Source: Ciona intestinalis
Lineage: Eukaryota > Chordata > Ascidiacea > Phlebobranchia > Cionidae
Reading direction: 5' to 3'
NCBI RefSeq assembly: GCF_000224145.3
Contig: NW_004190445.2
Span: 61,405 to 125,404 of the forward strand
Length of the DNA: 64,000 nt
Each line of letters opens with the position of its first letter. Position 1 is the first letter of the stretch. Shown here piece after piece: positions 25,901 through 53,100 of the stretch. The translations under genes and the position numbers were made by a program. The notes beneath the pieces were generated by a model that did no database searches, was not told where the DNA came from, and saw only the letters and a list, made by a program, of their open reading frames with translations.

Positions 25901-28900
25901 TGCTTGGGGCTGCCGATGAATCTTGTTACTCAGTCGAATTTGGTTGTTCGCATCCGCTAAACATATTTTGTTGAAGCCATATCCGCCCCCCAGTTTCTGC
26001 ATTAATTTTTCGGGGAGTGGAATGCCGATGGCTTTCCAACTGCTCATTCACGGTGACTGAGTAATCGCCCCAAATACGTATTGATGCAGCCTGCCCTAAA
26101 ACTACTAGTGTTCACTGTTCAGTACTCATTAAATTATTTAAGTTGCCCTTTACCCACAACATAGGCACGCGATAACTTGTGATTCCCAAAAAATGGGGCT
26201 AGCAATCGACTTAAATTTAATGTCATAGCTCGCCCCTAAATATTTGTTCGAACTTTTACATTGTTATTCACAGGATTGCTGTAGTGCAGAATATTTGGGG
26301 CATTTTGGTTCTTCTTGTAAACTTATGTTTATAGCTTTGCGTCAATGGACAAATGTAATTGTGCAATACCCTCACGTCCTATCAGGTTTAATCCCGGTAC
26401 TTTTGTTACAACTAAGTTCATACCTGTTGGTGGATTGTCCTTACCACCTTTTCTTGTTCTAGTACATTGTGCAGAGAAAATTCCAGGTACTGGAAGTTTA
26501 TGATGGGATCCATATCTCCCATAAATAGGTCGTAGTGTTGGTCTTTCCAATTCTTCCCATCGTTTCTCCAATAAAAAATTGTCACCTGCTTCTGTGCGAC
26601 TTCAGAACAAGATTCCATTTACAGCTGATGTTTGTTGAAGTTGACAGTTGTGGTGGAAAGATTACTATCGTTGTAATCGTTGCTGTCAGTTTCTTGTTTC
26701 TGGTAAAATTTCCTTTGTCTTTAGATTTTCTTAAGCGTGCAATTTCTAGATGTCCTTGAATTCCACAGTAGATACAAGTGGTGACAATCTTTAGGTCTGT
26801 GTCCAGGTTTCCCATCTGATACATGCACCTTGTGATTGTGTATTGATGCAGCTAGTTTGTGGTTGTCCCCTCCTTACAGGTGGTTTCCTGTTTGGCTTCG
26901 GTGTAGCTTTACTTGTCTTTGCTTTATTAAAAGCATTTGTTCTTGGTTTTGAGCCGTTACCTTGGCAACCTTTGCATTTTCAGCTTTTGCAGCTAAGTTG
27001 ATTATTTTTGAAAATGTTTGTTTTTTGTCTTGCATTGTGAACAGAGCACATACATTTAGTGCATGAGGCTTCATCTATAAGGTCTTCATGCCATGGCTGC
27101 CGGTTCATTTATTGATTCTCGAGTGTCTTATACAAAATGCATGGAAGTAAGAAACATAATCCAACCATGGTTCAAATCCTGGAAGAAGAGAAATGTTACT
27201 CACTGTAGTCGAAGGGGTTGCAACTGCTAAGAATGTTTCGTTTGATTTTCCACTTCCTGACGGTAAAGTTGTGGTCGGTGTTGTTGTAAATCCATCTTTG
27301 CTTCAGTTTCTTTCCTTTGTATTCCATCTTTGTCGTCAGTTTGTTTCGATCTTTCGTAGTTTATTAATTAGAAATCAAGTCCCACTTGAACGCAGTGAAA
27401 CCAGAACGCGCAAAATGTAAAAATGAAAATCGAAACTCCCGGTGCCGGTGGCGCTAGAGCATAGAAATGAAAATGATTGGGGACTATCGTAATATCATAA
27501 TATTCGTATTATGACGCTGGATAATTTTGATAACGTAAATATATTGTGTTTGAGTTTGATGGGCATATTTTTTAATGCTAATTGGAATCAACAAAAAAGA
27601 CATTTTTAAAGTAGTCAACATACTACATACAATTGCATCTTGGTATATTTTATCACAACTTATATTTACAAAAGAAACCAGCGGAGCAGCAGCAATACCA
27701 CCGGATACAACGTCATACATCTGCCCGACACATTGCGGTTGTTTTACTTCAAGAGTCGAATACAAGGCCGCTAATTCACGTAAGTGGTTCATTTGGTTTT
27801 GAATGTCCGGGAAGGGATGTACAACTTATTTATTCTCTGCCGGAAAATATATACGGACTCTGGTTATAGCACGGTTGTTCTGTTTCATACACCGCGTACA
27901 AGTTTACCACCTATGGGGATTGTTTTCCTGTATAGCTGATAATTTGGACAATCCATTAGTGACCACTGGGTTGGAGCAATTGTCGATAAGTGTCTTGCCC
28001 AAGAACACATACGCCAACAATGGTAGCAGCATCGAGCCTTGAACCCATTACCTCTGGGTTAGAGACATGCGCATTCACCACTTCACTCCACAGACCCTGC
28101 ACCGGACTATTCATTCCCTCTCACTTCGTGCATGGGAAACAACAACACTGAGTTACCAACCAACATTGACGCAAGAACCCATTGTTTGGTTTCAACAAAC
28201 GGATTGCTTGAAGTATTAAACGTAGACGAACTCGACCACATCGAAGGATTGGTTTCGTTGGATCTTAAACGTAAGATGCCCGCCCCTGCTATGGAATCAT
28301 CCACCATCTTATATAACTTTAACGTTACAGAAAACCGTATCAGCACACTAACTGGGAACCACGTCTTTCAATCCTTGACGGTGTTGAGTCTCGAACATAA
28401 CTTACTTACTTCAATAACTAAAAGATTCCTAAGGAATTTCCCGATGCTGAGAAAGCTAAGGATCTACAACAACCAAATACAATATTTGGCACCTCGGCTG
28501 TTTCTCTATAACAGGTAACTTATATTGGTTGCTATAACTAAATGTCTTTATTGTATGACGCCATCTAACAAAACTTTTACTTGAAAACGTTGATATCGAC
28601 AAAAGCCAATATATCTTTTCCACCAGGTTGCTGACGAAACTCTTTATTGGCCCAAACCCTCTGGGTGGTTCGTTTCAAGGTGAATGTTTTGATAATCTGC
28701 AACTTATCAATCTTGGTTTACAAAAAGTTGGTTTGACGTCCGTTCCCGCAGGCATAAGACACATGGTATGTTTTATAACGTGTTTTTAATTGAAACGTTT
28801 TTAAACAGCAGTGCATGCGGAAATTACTATAAGAGTTATATCTGCTATTCATTCTACTAATCGATTAAAAAGCTGGCGCCACTGGGGATCGAACCCAGGA

Positions 28901-30285
28901 TCTCCTGTTTACGAGACAGGCGCTTTACCACTAAGCCATAGCGCCTTACGTCATATCATGCAACATATTCCACAGAGCAATCTATTGAAACTTGACTTGA
29001 GCGACAACTTTATCACAAAAATAAACAAGGACGATTTTGCAAACTGTTTTTCACTTGGTAGCATTACACTGGAAAACAACAACCTCACTCGTATAGTGCC
29101 CGGTGCATTCAGGTGAGCAGGGAAATATGACTTGAGGAAAAATTATATGGAAAAAACAAGTTATAGTTTTGTGGGGTAAAATGGGATACCGTTAGCACCT
29201 AAACCCTATATTTCCTAATAGTGTTTTAGCAATTAACAACACTCTTTTAGAGTCGTGAGGATACGATTATATAATTCTGTGAATATTCTTTGCTTACAAC
29301 CAAAAGTGACGATAAAAGAGAAAACATTTCCCATCTTGCCCCATCCTACTGTATATGGTGTAGTTTATCCGCCGTACTTCATTAAGTGATTTGTGTCAAC
29401 ATAGAAACACAGGGAAACTAGAAGTGTTGGATTTGTCAGAAAACCGATTAACGACGATCGAAAACGGGACTTTTAAAGCACTCGGTCCAAGTATAACACA
29501 CATGGAGCTGTGGCAGAACCCGTTTAAATGTGATTGTAAACTAACATGGTTTGTCAATTGGATTTCTAAGGTGAGGTCGGTGTGTGAAACCTGTTGGTTG
29601 AGCGGGTCATTTAATTTTGTTTCAAAACCCAAACAACATCTCGACCGTATTCCTAAACCACTGCCTTGCAGGATCTTGAAAACCCATTGGCCGATGTAAG
29701 ATTTCGATGTGAAACTCCATCACGCATGAATGGGAAAACGTCATCACAGACATCGATCGAACAATTTACTTGCGGGGAAGATGATACACCAGGTAATGGG
29801 TGGGTGTTTAGCAACAATAGTCGTCATGGGGCACTATGGGAAACAGTTAGCACATAACATCCATATAATAAAGTCATGGACCGACACAGTTTTAGACTGA
29901 TACGGCAAACCCAGGTATTTGGTTCAATGGCTATCCCATTTTACCCCAGCCCACCATATATGTGGTAACTTGTAGAGTTGTCCCACCACGTTACAGGATA
30001 AACAATAATTTGTTGCAATTGTCAGGACCGGAGTTGGTGGCTTGTCCCAACAGCCAATCATCCCATTATACCGTGGTCGCCGTCATCATTACAATACTAT
30101 GTTGTTGTGTTTTACTGGCGCTGGTCTACATATTGAAGAGACGGTGTCGAACCGACCGATCAAGGGGGAGTAATTGTATTAAACTCGGTGTCAAGAAGAG
30201 TGGGAACAATATTTATAGCAGGGCGGGGTTTCATAGATCGGACACAGATGCAATTTACACAGAAGAAGAAATCTTGGACTCGTAG
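22971..30285 (+). CDS. Single-pass receptor-like protein with two LRR blocks, 14 exons
   Basis: Exons are 22971-23113, 23391-23495, 23826-23963, 24155-24281, 24372-24537, 24804-24938, 25020-25183, 25245-25380, 28094-28514, 28627-28765, 28976-29112, 29405-29570, 29672-29792 and 30026-30285. They total 2358 nt, giving 785 aa. The order is signal peptide (1-25), LRR block 1, a C-terminal cap with CDCDLAW (about 300-371), a second block with LRRs such as LEVLDLSENRLTTI, a second cap with CDCKLTW (about 645-700), a membrane helix VVAVIITILCCCVLLALVYI (about 715-735) and a tail with two tyrosines (NIYSR, AIYTEEE). Such proteins are usually cell-surface recognition or adhesion receptors; the ligand is unknown and no TIR domain is seen. 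Exons 8 and 9 join in phase across a 2.7 kb intron, which supports one gene, but two adjacent genes cannot be excluded. Confidence 0.78.
23262..23374. mobile_element. TA-type MITE, right half
   Basis: This contains ATTATATCACCGTATCCTTA, CTCTAAAAGGG, GGAAATATGGGACATTGTGT and the terminus TATCCCATCTTCCCCCATAG. It sits in intron 1 of the LRR gene, close to the exon 2 acceptor. Confidence 0.65.
26329..27074 (-). mobile_element. Decayed Ty3/gypsy-type retrotransposon fragment (gag end to protease)
   Basis: Broken minus-strand frames encode, in order, a lysine-rich gag-like segment (27074-26874), a degenerate zinc knuckle CIYCGIQGHL that has lost its last cysteine (26824-26582) and a retropepsin-like tail with GLNLIGREGIAQL (26571-26329). 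Frames are interrupted, and no reverse transcriptase or LTRs are visible. It lies in antisense orientation inside intron 8 of the LRR gene. Confidence 0.6.
27866..28090 (-). repeat. tRNA-derived SINE, near full length
   Basis: On minus it has an A-box-like head, AACCCAGAGGTAATGGGTTC including the B box, then TGTTCTTGGGCAAGACAC and the tail containing ATGAAACAGAAC. It ends just before the acceptor of LRR exon 9 (28094), so the intron's 3' pyrimidine tract is built partly from the SINE head. Confidence 0.7.
28874..28945 (-). tRNA. tRNA-Thr (anticodon CGU)
   Basis: A 72-nt cloverleaf reads on the minus strand. The acceptor stem is GGCGCTA/TGGCGCC with discriminator A. The D arm is GCTT-AGTGGTAA-AGC. 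The anticodon arm is CCTGT-CTCGTAA-ACAGG with anticodon CGT. The T arm is CTGGG-TTCGATC-CCCAG. No intron is present. The A box (TGGCTTAGTGG) and B box (GGTTCGATCC) are intact. It lies antisense within intron 10 of the LRR gene. Confidence 0.96.
29164..29352. mobile_element. TA-type MITE copy
   Basis: It begins TAGTTTTGTGGGGTAAAATG and ends TTCCCATCTTGCCCCATCCT, with the family interior (ACCAAAAGTGACGATAAAAG). It is in intron 11 of the LRR gene. Confidence 0.75.
29793..29960. mobile_element. Diverged TA-type MITE
   Basis: The remnant ends are GTCATGGGGCACTATGGGAA on the left and GGCTATCCCATTTTACCCCA on the right, with GTTAGCACATAACATCC inside. It fills most of the last intron of the LRR gene. 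Confidence 0.5.
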
Positions 30286-31172
30286 AATATTCCAACTTGC
30301 TTTGCTTCATTTAATTTAAACGTTTAAATGATGTTTTTAAACTCTTAACAATTTTACAAATGATTTTTAAAATGTTTGATACGACTTGAATGTCGTCTAT
30401 ATAGTATATAGTTAGAGGGGAGGGGGACATTCTATTATCTAGTCCCATTTAGTAGTAAACAAAGATCATTTAAAGAATTATTAATTAGCATTCTCACGAA
30501 TCCCATGGACCGTTGTTAATTGTTTAAAACACGATCAGGATATTTGGATATTATGTGATAAAGGTGTCCCATCTTCCCCATTGTATACATCGTGATCAAT
30601 ATGCTGTTAACCAATGTGTGTCCTGTATCACGTAATTGGTTATAATTATTTTTCTTGCGTGCAATCAACTTTCTGTGAGTTTAAGTGCCATAACAATGTA
30701 TCACTCGGAAGTTTTAAATATCATTGTAAATTTATCCGAAAATATTTGTGATGAAAACCATACATTTGATCGTTGAGGTAAAGGAAATGTCGAGGAGATA
30801 TTGACGCGTGTGGGACACGATATCGAAGACTAAAGGCACGAGTAGTCTATGTTTCGTTTACGCTTTATTGTTTGTCCGTGAAATATGTTCCTACCAAATT
30901 CATAGAAACAACATTACTCTAGCATGATGAAATAGAATTGTAATCGGGAATAGATTTCTATGATGTAACATAACTTCTGTCAACGAGCGAGAAGGTTACA
31001 TAACTTTGACGTGTTGAAATGGTTGTATATAAGCAATACAGTCAGTTAAGTTGTAGAATTTAACCTGGCATACTTTTAAATCGATATTTTACTTTAATTT
31101 TAAAAGCGTATAATATTAACGTGTTTTACAGCTTACACCGTTGTCTGTTACTATATATAGGATTATTGTAAA
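30286..31172. other. LRR-gene 3' flank and CHCHD2 upstream region
   Basis: A MITE copy occupies about 30411-30587. The remainder is AT-rich with no supported exon. An AG acceptor-like site (GTGTTTTACAG, ending 31131) lies 42 bases before the CHCHD2 start and could be used for cis or trans splicing of its leader. Confidence 0.5.
30411..30587. mobile_element. TA-type MITE copy
   Basis: It starts TAGTTAGAGGGGAGGGGGAC and ends GTGTCCCATCTTCCCCATTG. The interior has CATTTAGTAGTAAACAAAGA and GTTGTTAATTGTTTAAAACA. Confidence 0.75.
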
Positions 31173-31595
31173 ATGCCGCGAGGACGACGAAGCTCACCGT
31201 CTCCAATGAGAAGGCCAGCCCCCGAACGAAGCTATCGCCCCCCACCCCCCACAAGACAACCAGCTCCTGCCCCCCCTACACAGATGGCGGCCCCAGCCTC
31301 CCAGGGACCAGGTATGATGGGACAAATCGCTGGCACAGCAGCTGGGGTGGCCATAGGGTCAGTGGTTGGTCATGGAGTCAGTAGTGCTTTGTTTGGTGGG
31401 CATGGTAGTAGCGAAAGCAAACCAGATGTGACATACCAGGAACAACAACCACAACAGTTTCAACAACAACCACAAGTGTGTAGTTGGGAACTACAACAAT
31501 TTCTTGCTTGTGCGCAAAACCAAGGCGATATTTCACTTTGTGAAGGGTTTAACGACGCGCTTAAACAATGTAAAAGGAACTATGGCGTTGCATAA
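31173..31595 (+). CDS. chchd2: CHCHD2/CHCHD10 twin-CX9C mitochondrial protein, single exon
   Basis: The 140-aa product has a basic, proline-rich N-terminus that would act as a mitochondrial targeting region. A glycine/alanine-rich hydrophobic segment (about 48-75, [19 protein letters not shown]) follows, and a CHCH domain has Cys103, 113, 123 and 133 in exact CX9C-CX9C spacing. This is the CHCHD2/CHCHD10 (MNRR1) layout; these proteins act in the intermembrane space with MICOS and respiratory complex IV and also in transcription. The middle is glutamine-rich. AATAAA lies at 31693-31698. The absence of introns in the coding region contrasts with all other protein genes in the window. Confidence 0.95.
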   Translation: MPRGRRSSPSPMRRPAPERSYRPPPPTRQPAPAPPTQMAAPASQGPGMMGQIAGTAAGVAIGSVVGHGVSSALFGGHGSSESKPDVTYQEQQPQQFQQQPQVCSWELQQFLACAQNQGDISLCEGFNDALKQCKRNYGVA

Positions 31596-32820
31596 AGTTT
31601 GACTCGAAATTGCTCTTGTATTATAACAATTTCACATAATTATTTTTCTTTGGTGTTCTTAAGAGATTGGCCATGTACTTCTGTACAAATGGAATAAAAT
31701 AACAAATTTTGCCAAACTATAATGGAAATTGTATTACTCACGGTTTTGAAATAAATGTATCTTGAATAGTTCGGTCTTTTCTCTCATACTTCCTCGAAAA
31801 GTCATCCAGAAACAAAAAATTTTCACATAGGCTATTAAACAACTTTTTCTGCTTAAATTTAACTTTGATATAGCAGCTTCCCCTACTGATCATGTAAAAA
31901 AGTTTTCCTTTCAACACAGAATGTTAAGTTAGTTTGCATCACACATACGTGTATATAGAATCCTCAACACACATGGTTTGCTAGGTAAAGTTTCAGAGCA
32001 AATGAGAAACTTTGCCCAGTTGCATAGACACAAGTGTTCACTTCTTCGAATACAGAAAGAAAATCAAAATAAAACAACCAAGAGAAGGAAACTAGCAACA
32101 AAATGAGTCGTTCAGAGTAACAACGACCTATGAACATGTTTTTGTTTCTATGTGTAAACTAACAGCCCTATCAAAAGTTTATATTTTTTCGCAATAAAAT
32201 CACAGAACAATATAGGGGCTTTTTATTTATATACACAGAAGTTAAAAACTGGTAAAAAATCTTGATCATGTCAACGTTACATTAATTGTTTGATTGCTGG
32301 GGGTTCTAGACATAATCATATCAATATACTTGTATTTCAGTTGTTTATCCAGACTGATATGACTTGGCGAGAATTAATAAATGATTGTCATTAAAATACA
32401 AGGTGATCATGCCTTTGTATACGCACATGCTAACTACAATGGAATATAAAAAGTAAAAGATGGGATTTGTTTTAAACAACCGATGCGAAAATTCCTAACA
32501 AAAAGAAAAATCAATTTTCTAAATACCTTACCACAGGATTGAATGTAAATTGAATTTGTTGCAACAGAATTGTTGGGCACGTGTGGTGAACATAATTACC
32601 AATATAGCGCTGGTGGGGTTTATATGTATGATGTTGTTTTGCATAATAAGATCCCTTTAGATGTGTTGGGTTAGATTAAGGCAGCAAGGCGACATGTATG
32701 AAAATATAACAAGGGGGAACACTACATTAAAATTGAAACACACAATGCTAAAATATGTTGAATTTGGTATTTATGCAGCGAGCATACAAAGTATTATATC
32801 ATTGTGAAGGCTAGGGGGCG
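31596..32820. other. Convergent 3' intergenic region CHCHD2 / Diaphanous
   Basis: After the CHCHD2 poly(A) signal I see only AT-rich sequence with short homopolymers. It must contain the 3' UTR of the long Diaphanous isoform on the minus strand. No gene or named repeat is supported. Confidence 0.5.
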
Positions 32821-48123
<15,303 letters not shown>

Positions 48124-50183
48124 CTTTGTGGGTTGATGATATTTCCAATAATTCAATTATTTCCTTGGTTTTCTAACTTGAGTTTATTCCATGTGTTATA
48201 TGGTACCAACCATACACACACGTTATTCCAGAGTAAAGATACTTAATGCGAATGTTTTGAACAACCTAATCAACTACTGAAGTAATGTATATTCCCTGTG
48301 ATAAACAATGAACATTTGTTGAAAATATTTAACTTATTGCATTCAGAGCAATATTAATGAAATGGGTGCGGGATAACTTAATAAATATTTTACATAAAAA
48401 CTGCAAAAGATGATGGAATCTCAAAATGTAAATTAATAAAATGAGTGAAGCTAACTGTTTTTTATGTATAGACCTTCAGGTATTAAGTACATGCATGCTA
48501 AGCTTATTGTTCGTGTGAAACCAAGCTATTCATAAAACATGTTCATTTTTTATTAAACCTGGATTATCTCGATAAGCTGATAATATTATTTATGGAACAT
48601 TAAACACATTAAGGTATTACACAGACACACAGTATAATACAACCTACATAATAATGGCAACATGGCAGTTCTTCATGCAATCTTGGGCATGTAAAACGTA
48701 TATATTATGTGTGTGTATACAATTGTTATAAAGTTGGTGAAAAATACAATCCCAATTATTGTTAAAAAATCCAACTTTATTTTGATACGGATTTAGTTTG
48801 TTGTTTATCAAGTTTAAAATACGAAGACTTTAAGATTTTATGTGTGCATATAATACAGACCGGTATTATATTATTATCCATGAAAATATAACTAAAATGA
48901 TGGTTCACTGATATTGTTATAAACAGAAATACAATAGAATACTTTATAAACAAGACGTTTCAGTTTGTCAATAACGTATAGTATGGATTAGAACAAAATG
49001 TGGTTGTTTTTCTTTTAAAGTTTAATTTCTAAATTGTAAGGTTTAGGTTACGAACATTGAAACATAATTTCATTGTTATACATTATTACGGTATACGGTA
49101 CCTCTTAAAATGGGTATGAATATAAAACACACACATATTTTAACGTAATGTATTATACACCTCATACTTTTACTAACATTTCATATTTTTACCGCAAAAA
49201 CTTTCGTTTTCTTTATTTATTTCAACCTCAAATATCTTTCAACACTTGGGCGTTTGAGATGAAAATAAATTTTCGATTCATTGCTTCACCCTGTCCGCAA
49301 GGTGTCGCTGTAAAATACCTTGGGGTTCTTAAGAACATAGCGCCAGATTTTGTTTGGAAAAAATCCACACAGCCAGGTATTTGCTAAAACTATATTCCCA
49401 AAATAACCCTGTAACTAAATTGCATTAGTGCAAAAAAAGAAAACATCCGAGTGCATTCTCACAAAATCACCTCCATCAAATTCACCTGTCTTTTACACAA
49501 CACAACTTTAATGTAACACAAACCTATTTGTGCACGTTACCGGTTCAAGGATAATATTCTGTATTCTGTATTAACACCAACATATTGAAATCTCAGGAAC
49601 AATTCGAATAGCGCATTCAGTGTGAATATTCCAAAACAGGGTTTGATTTAGAGTCAAAACATAGAAGTGAAATACAAACATTGGATGGGCCAGTTTGAAT
49701 ACACTTGGAGAACAGGAGATTTAAATTGGGTTAAAAGTCACCATTATTGTTGAACAAAGCAAAATACTTGTGGGCAATTAATTGCACCCGTATGCAGTAA
49801 TACTGTACAATGAACAATAACTTCTATACATTCGTAACAAAGATGACGCAGTTTCTACTTTAAGTACAATGAACACTTTTAAAGATTAATCTTAAAATAA
49901 ATACACAACATTAAATTATATTCTATTTCTGCTCAGATAATCTAACATTTAAAACTTGTATCAAAAACATGATTTCTGGGTAAAATTAACATAAAGACCT
50001 TATTTTGAAGCGAGTAAATGAGTCATACCTATTACATCACAGATCAATGATATATTTACAATTAAATAGCTTTAGCATAAATTTAATCTTAAATTATCAT
50101 TTTAATTCCAAGCAGCCTGCTTATTTACCATTTCTAGATTGGTACTATTAAAGTATTTATAATAAGCTGTAACGTTGGGGCTT
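48124..50183. other. Intergenic region between NDFIP 3' end and Diaphanous start
   Basis: Both flanking genes are on the minus strand, so this holds the NDFIP 3' UTR and the Diaphanous promoter. It is AT-rich, with no supported exon or RNA gene. A frame at 49148-49387 (plus) shows no family similarity. Confidence 0.5.
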
Positions 50184-53100
50184 TTAGTAAAAGAACAGTC
50201 TGGCGCTTTGTCGCTGCTCCGGTGACAAGTTCCGCATTTTTCGAACTTTCATCCAGTTTAGAATTCCCTTCATGAATAAAACGACAGCTGCGAATAATGA
50301 GGTCAATGTGTGGTTAGTATGTGGTAGATGCTGTTCAAGGATTAAGCAGAACAAGCATTAAAGGCTGTTTGTAATGGACTACATACATTGTGGTTAAATG
50401 CTTTCTGATACATTGCCATCATATTTACAGTTTAATATACTTGATGCAATTGTTATAGGGAGTGGTGGAAATGACTACATGATATCTAATATAGCTACAA
50501 ATATAGGCAAGGGTACATAAGATTACCATATACAGATATATTACATAAGGAACCATTATACCAATAAGAAAGAAGAACCACCACATGAAAAGTTTTTCAT
50601 CATGAAAGTAACGCTGGTCTTGGTGGGTGTACTGGAATATAAAATAAAGGATATTTATAGCTCAGTGGTTAGAGACAATAACATATTAACAAATTATGTC
50701 CATTTTAATGGTGCAGCAAGCAAGCCTACATTGAGTATTTTCCAAGGTTGCAGCAACCCCTGGACTTTCCAATTGTAAAAAAGCAGTTTATTCTCAAAAT
50801 ATTCTAAAAAAATATAAACCTAGTTACAGTTAACACAATTAATTGTCGCAACCCATAGAACTTTATTAAATCAACCCTAACTGGACAATAATGCAAACAA
50901 ATACACAAGTTTGCCTATTTGCTACTTGTGTGTATGACAAATATACAATCAATATATTTTATTGATTTTACTTTTAAAAATGGCTATGGACGATTACACT
51001 AGAGTTGCAACATAACTGTATTGATACCAATAGTAGGAAATGACACTAAATGTTTACATTTGTATGCCACGAACTTTAAAGTAAGAATGATTGAGGTAAT
51101 ACCAGGGATGGACAAATATGTCAAACTACAAACCTAAACTTTGGCCATTTTACCTAATAAGATGCAGAACAAACCTGACGATCTATTTTGTAAGATACAA
51201 CGTCCATAACTTTATCACTGATGTTGGTTTTAGTTTTTAAACAGACATGTTTGAAATGAAACACACAACCATATTGGCTGTCATCTTTGTTTTCAACATT
51301 ACCATTAAAACTTTTTTCCTAAAGGTAGTTTTACCTTGAGGTACATAAGCCAGTTGACGACGGATAACCCGAACCCAGACATTGCTCCGTATCTCCCTGA
51401 TAGATTGAGTAAAATACAATAACCGATAAAAAATCCGAGCCAGTTAAAGAAGAAGGCGAGTAAGAAGGCCAGCATGAACATGCAGTCGTTGCCGACCACG
51501 TAACCATCAAGGTAAATCTCATCGTTGTCCGTCTGTGAATATGTTTCGTATTAATAAGAATAAACCTTGTACGAGTTACCGTGTAAGTAACTGTGCAGGT
51601 GATTGTTTAAGTATAGCTGACAATTGAGACAACCCATTATTAACCACTGGGTTGGAGAAATTCCCATCAAGTGTGTTGCCCAAGGTCATATACCCCCACC
51701 CCATGAACCATAACCTCTAGAAGCAAGCCCACTAACCATGGAGCCAGTATTTTATGCGCCTACAATACTAATACATAGAACCATCTCATCTTACATCAGC
51801 ATCAAAGTTGAAGAATATGTTGAGCATCTCCTGTCTTGCTTCATTCTCCTTCTGTCTCTGTGTGTCTTCATACGTTGGTAGACTGGTGGCTTGTTCGTAT
51901 GATGGAAGGGACTGGGCGACGGCTGCACTCATCTTTTGCTCAAATGCCGCAACATCTAAGTAATTTAAAGGTTGTTATCTACACCAGGGTTGTGGGGATC
52001 TTCAAACTGGGTGTACGCGATTGCATTCAGTTGCATTTATAGGGATTCGCAAGCTTGTTACTGCACTAAAACAACAATGTGAAGCAGGAAAGGAGTTGCC
52101 GTCATTAAATCCTTGGTAATTTTAGATTTGTGGTCACTTACGTAAATACCCCTAGTAAACTTTTCACAAAAATTTGTTTTAAAACACAAAAAGTTTTTTA
52201 TTGGAAACCGTTTTTTATTTTAAATCAACTTTAGAATGAGCTCAGCATAGAACCATTGTTGTTAAAACTTGGTGCGCCTCTTAAATGTCAAGTAGCAACA
52301 CAAACTCAAGTTCAGCCCTATTTAATAAACTACAAGTGACTACATATCATACAGGAAAGGAAGCTTTTAATATTCTTATATCTATTACTGTACCTACACT
52401 TGCACAAATTGATTCAATATTTGTAATAAAATTCCCACAGTTGGCCTGCCCACCCTGCCACCCCAGGTTTGGTGCCTATGTTAAGCCTAAATTGATACAA
52501 TGGCAACAAAAAACTGCTGAAACAATAAAATAACTTCTTTAAATAAAACCATCATCCAACCTTCAGGGGTCTCTACTGGTTGTGATGTCATAGAAACAGT
52601 TGTGACATCATAATCTGGTGGGTTAGGTGCTACAGTACTTGGTGCTTCTATGTCTGTTTGTTCCAACTACAGTAATGGAAATAAAGTAATTGTAAATAGC
52701 ATAGGAAACTCAGGGTGTTTTTCAGCTATATACTAAAGTTGTTATCTTTATTTAATCAGGTATTACCAGTTAACCTGTTACTATGTGTACATAAATTCTT
52801 CACATAAGTTATGATGGGTAATTTGGTATCATAATTGATACCCTGCATACCTATGTCAGACACCTATGAAAAACATCCGTCACACTTTGTTGTGAGTGTG
52901 TTTACAATACCAAAAAGTTCATGTGGGAAAACATTCCGTAACATTAGAAGAATAAGACAGGTAGACAGCATATATAATGGTAGTAAAATCTGTGTTTGTT
53001 CACTTTCATATTCAATTTTTTCTTGTTTTCAAACAAACGGTTAAAAACTTGAAATCAATACTGTATATTATTTACAACTTGTAGCTAAATGCACAAATAC

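Noticed and set aside
27193..27420. 75-residue plus frame near the gypsy remnant
   Set aside because: Lies opposite and beside the decayed retroelement, with no similarity to known proteins.
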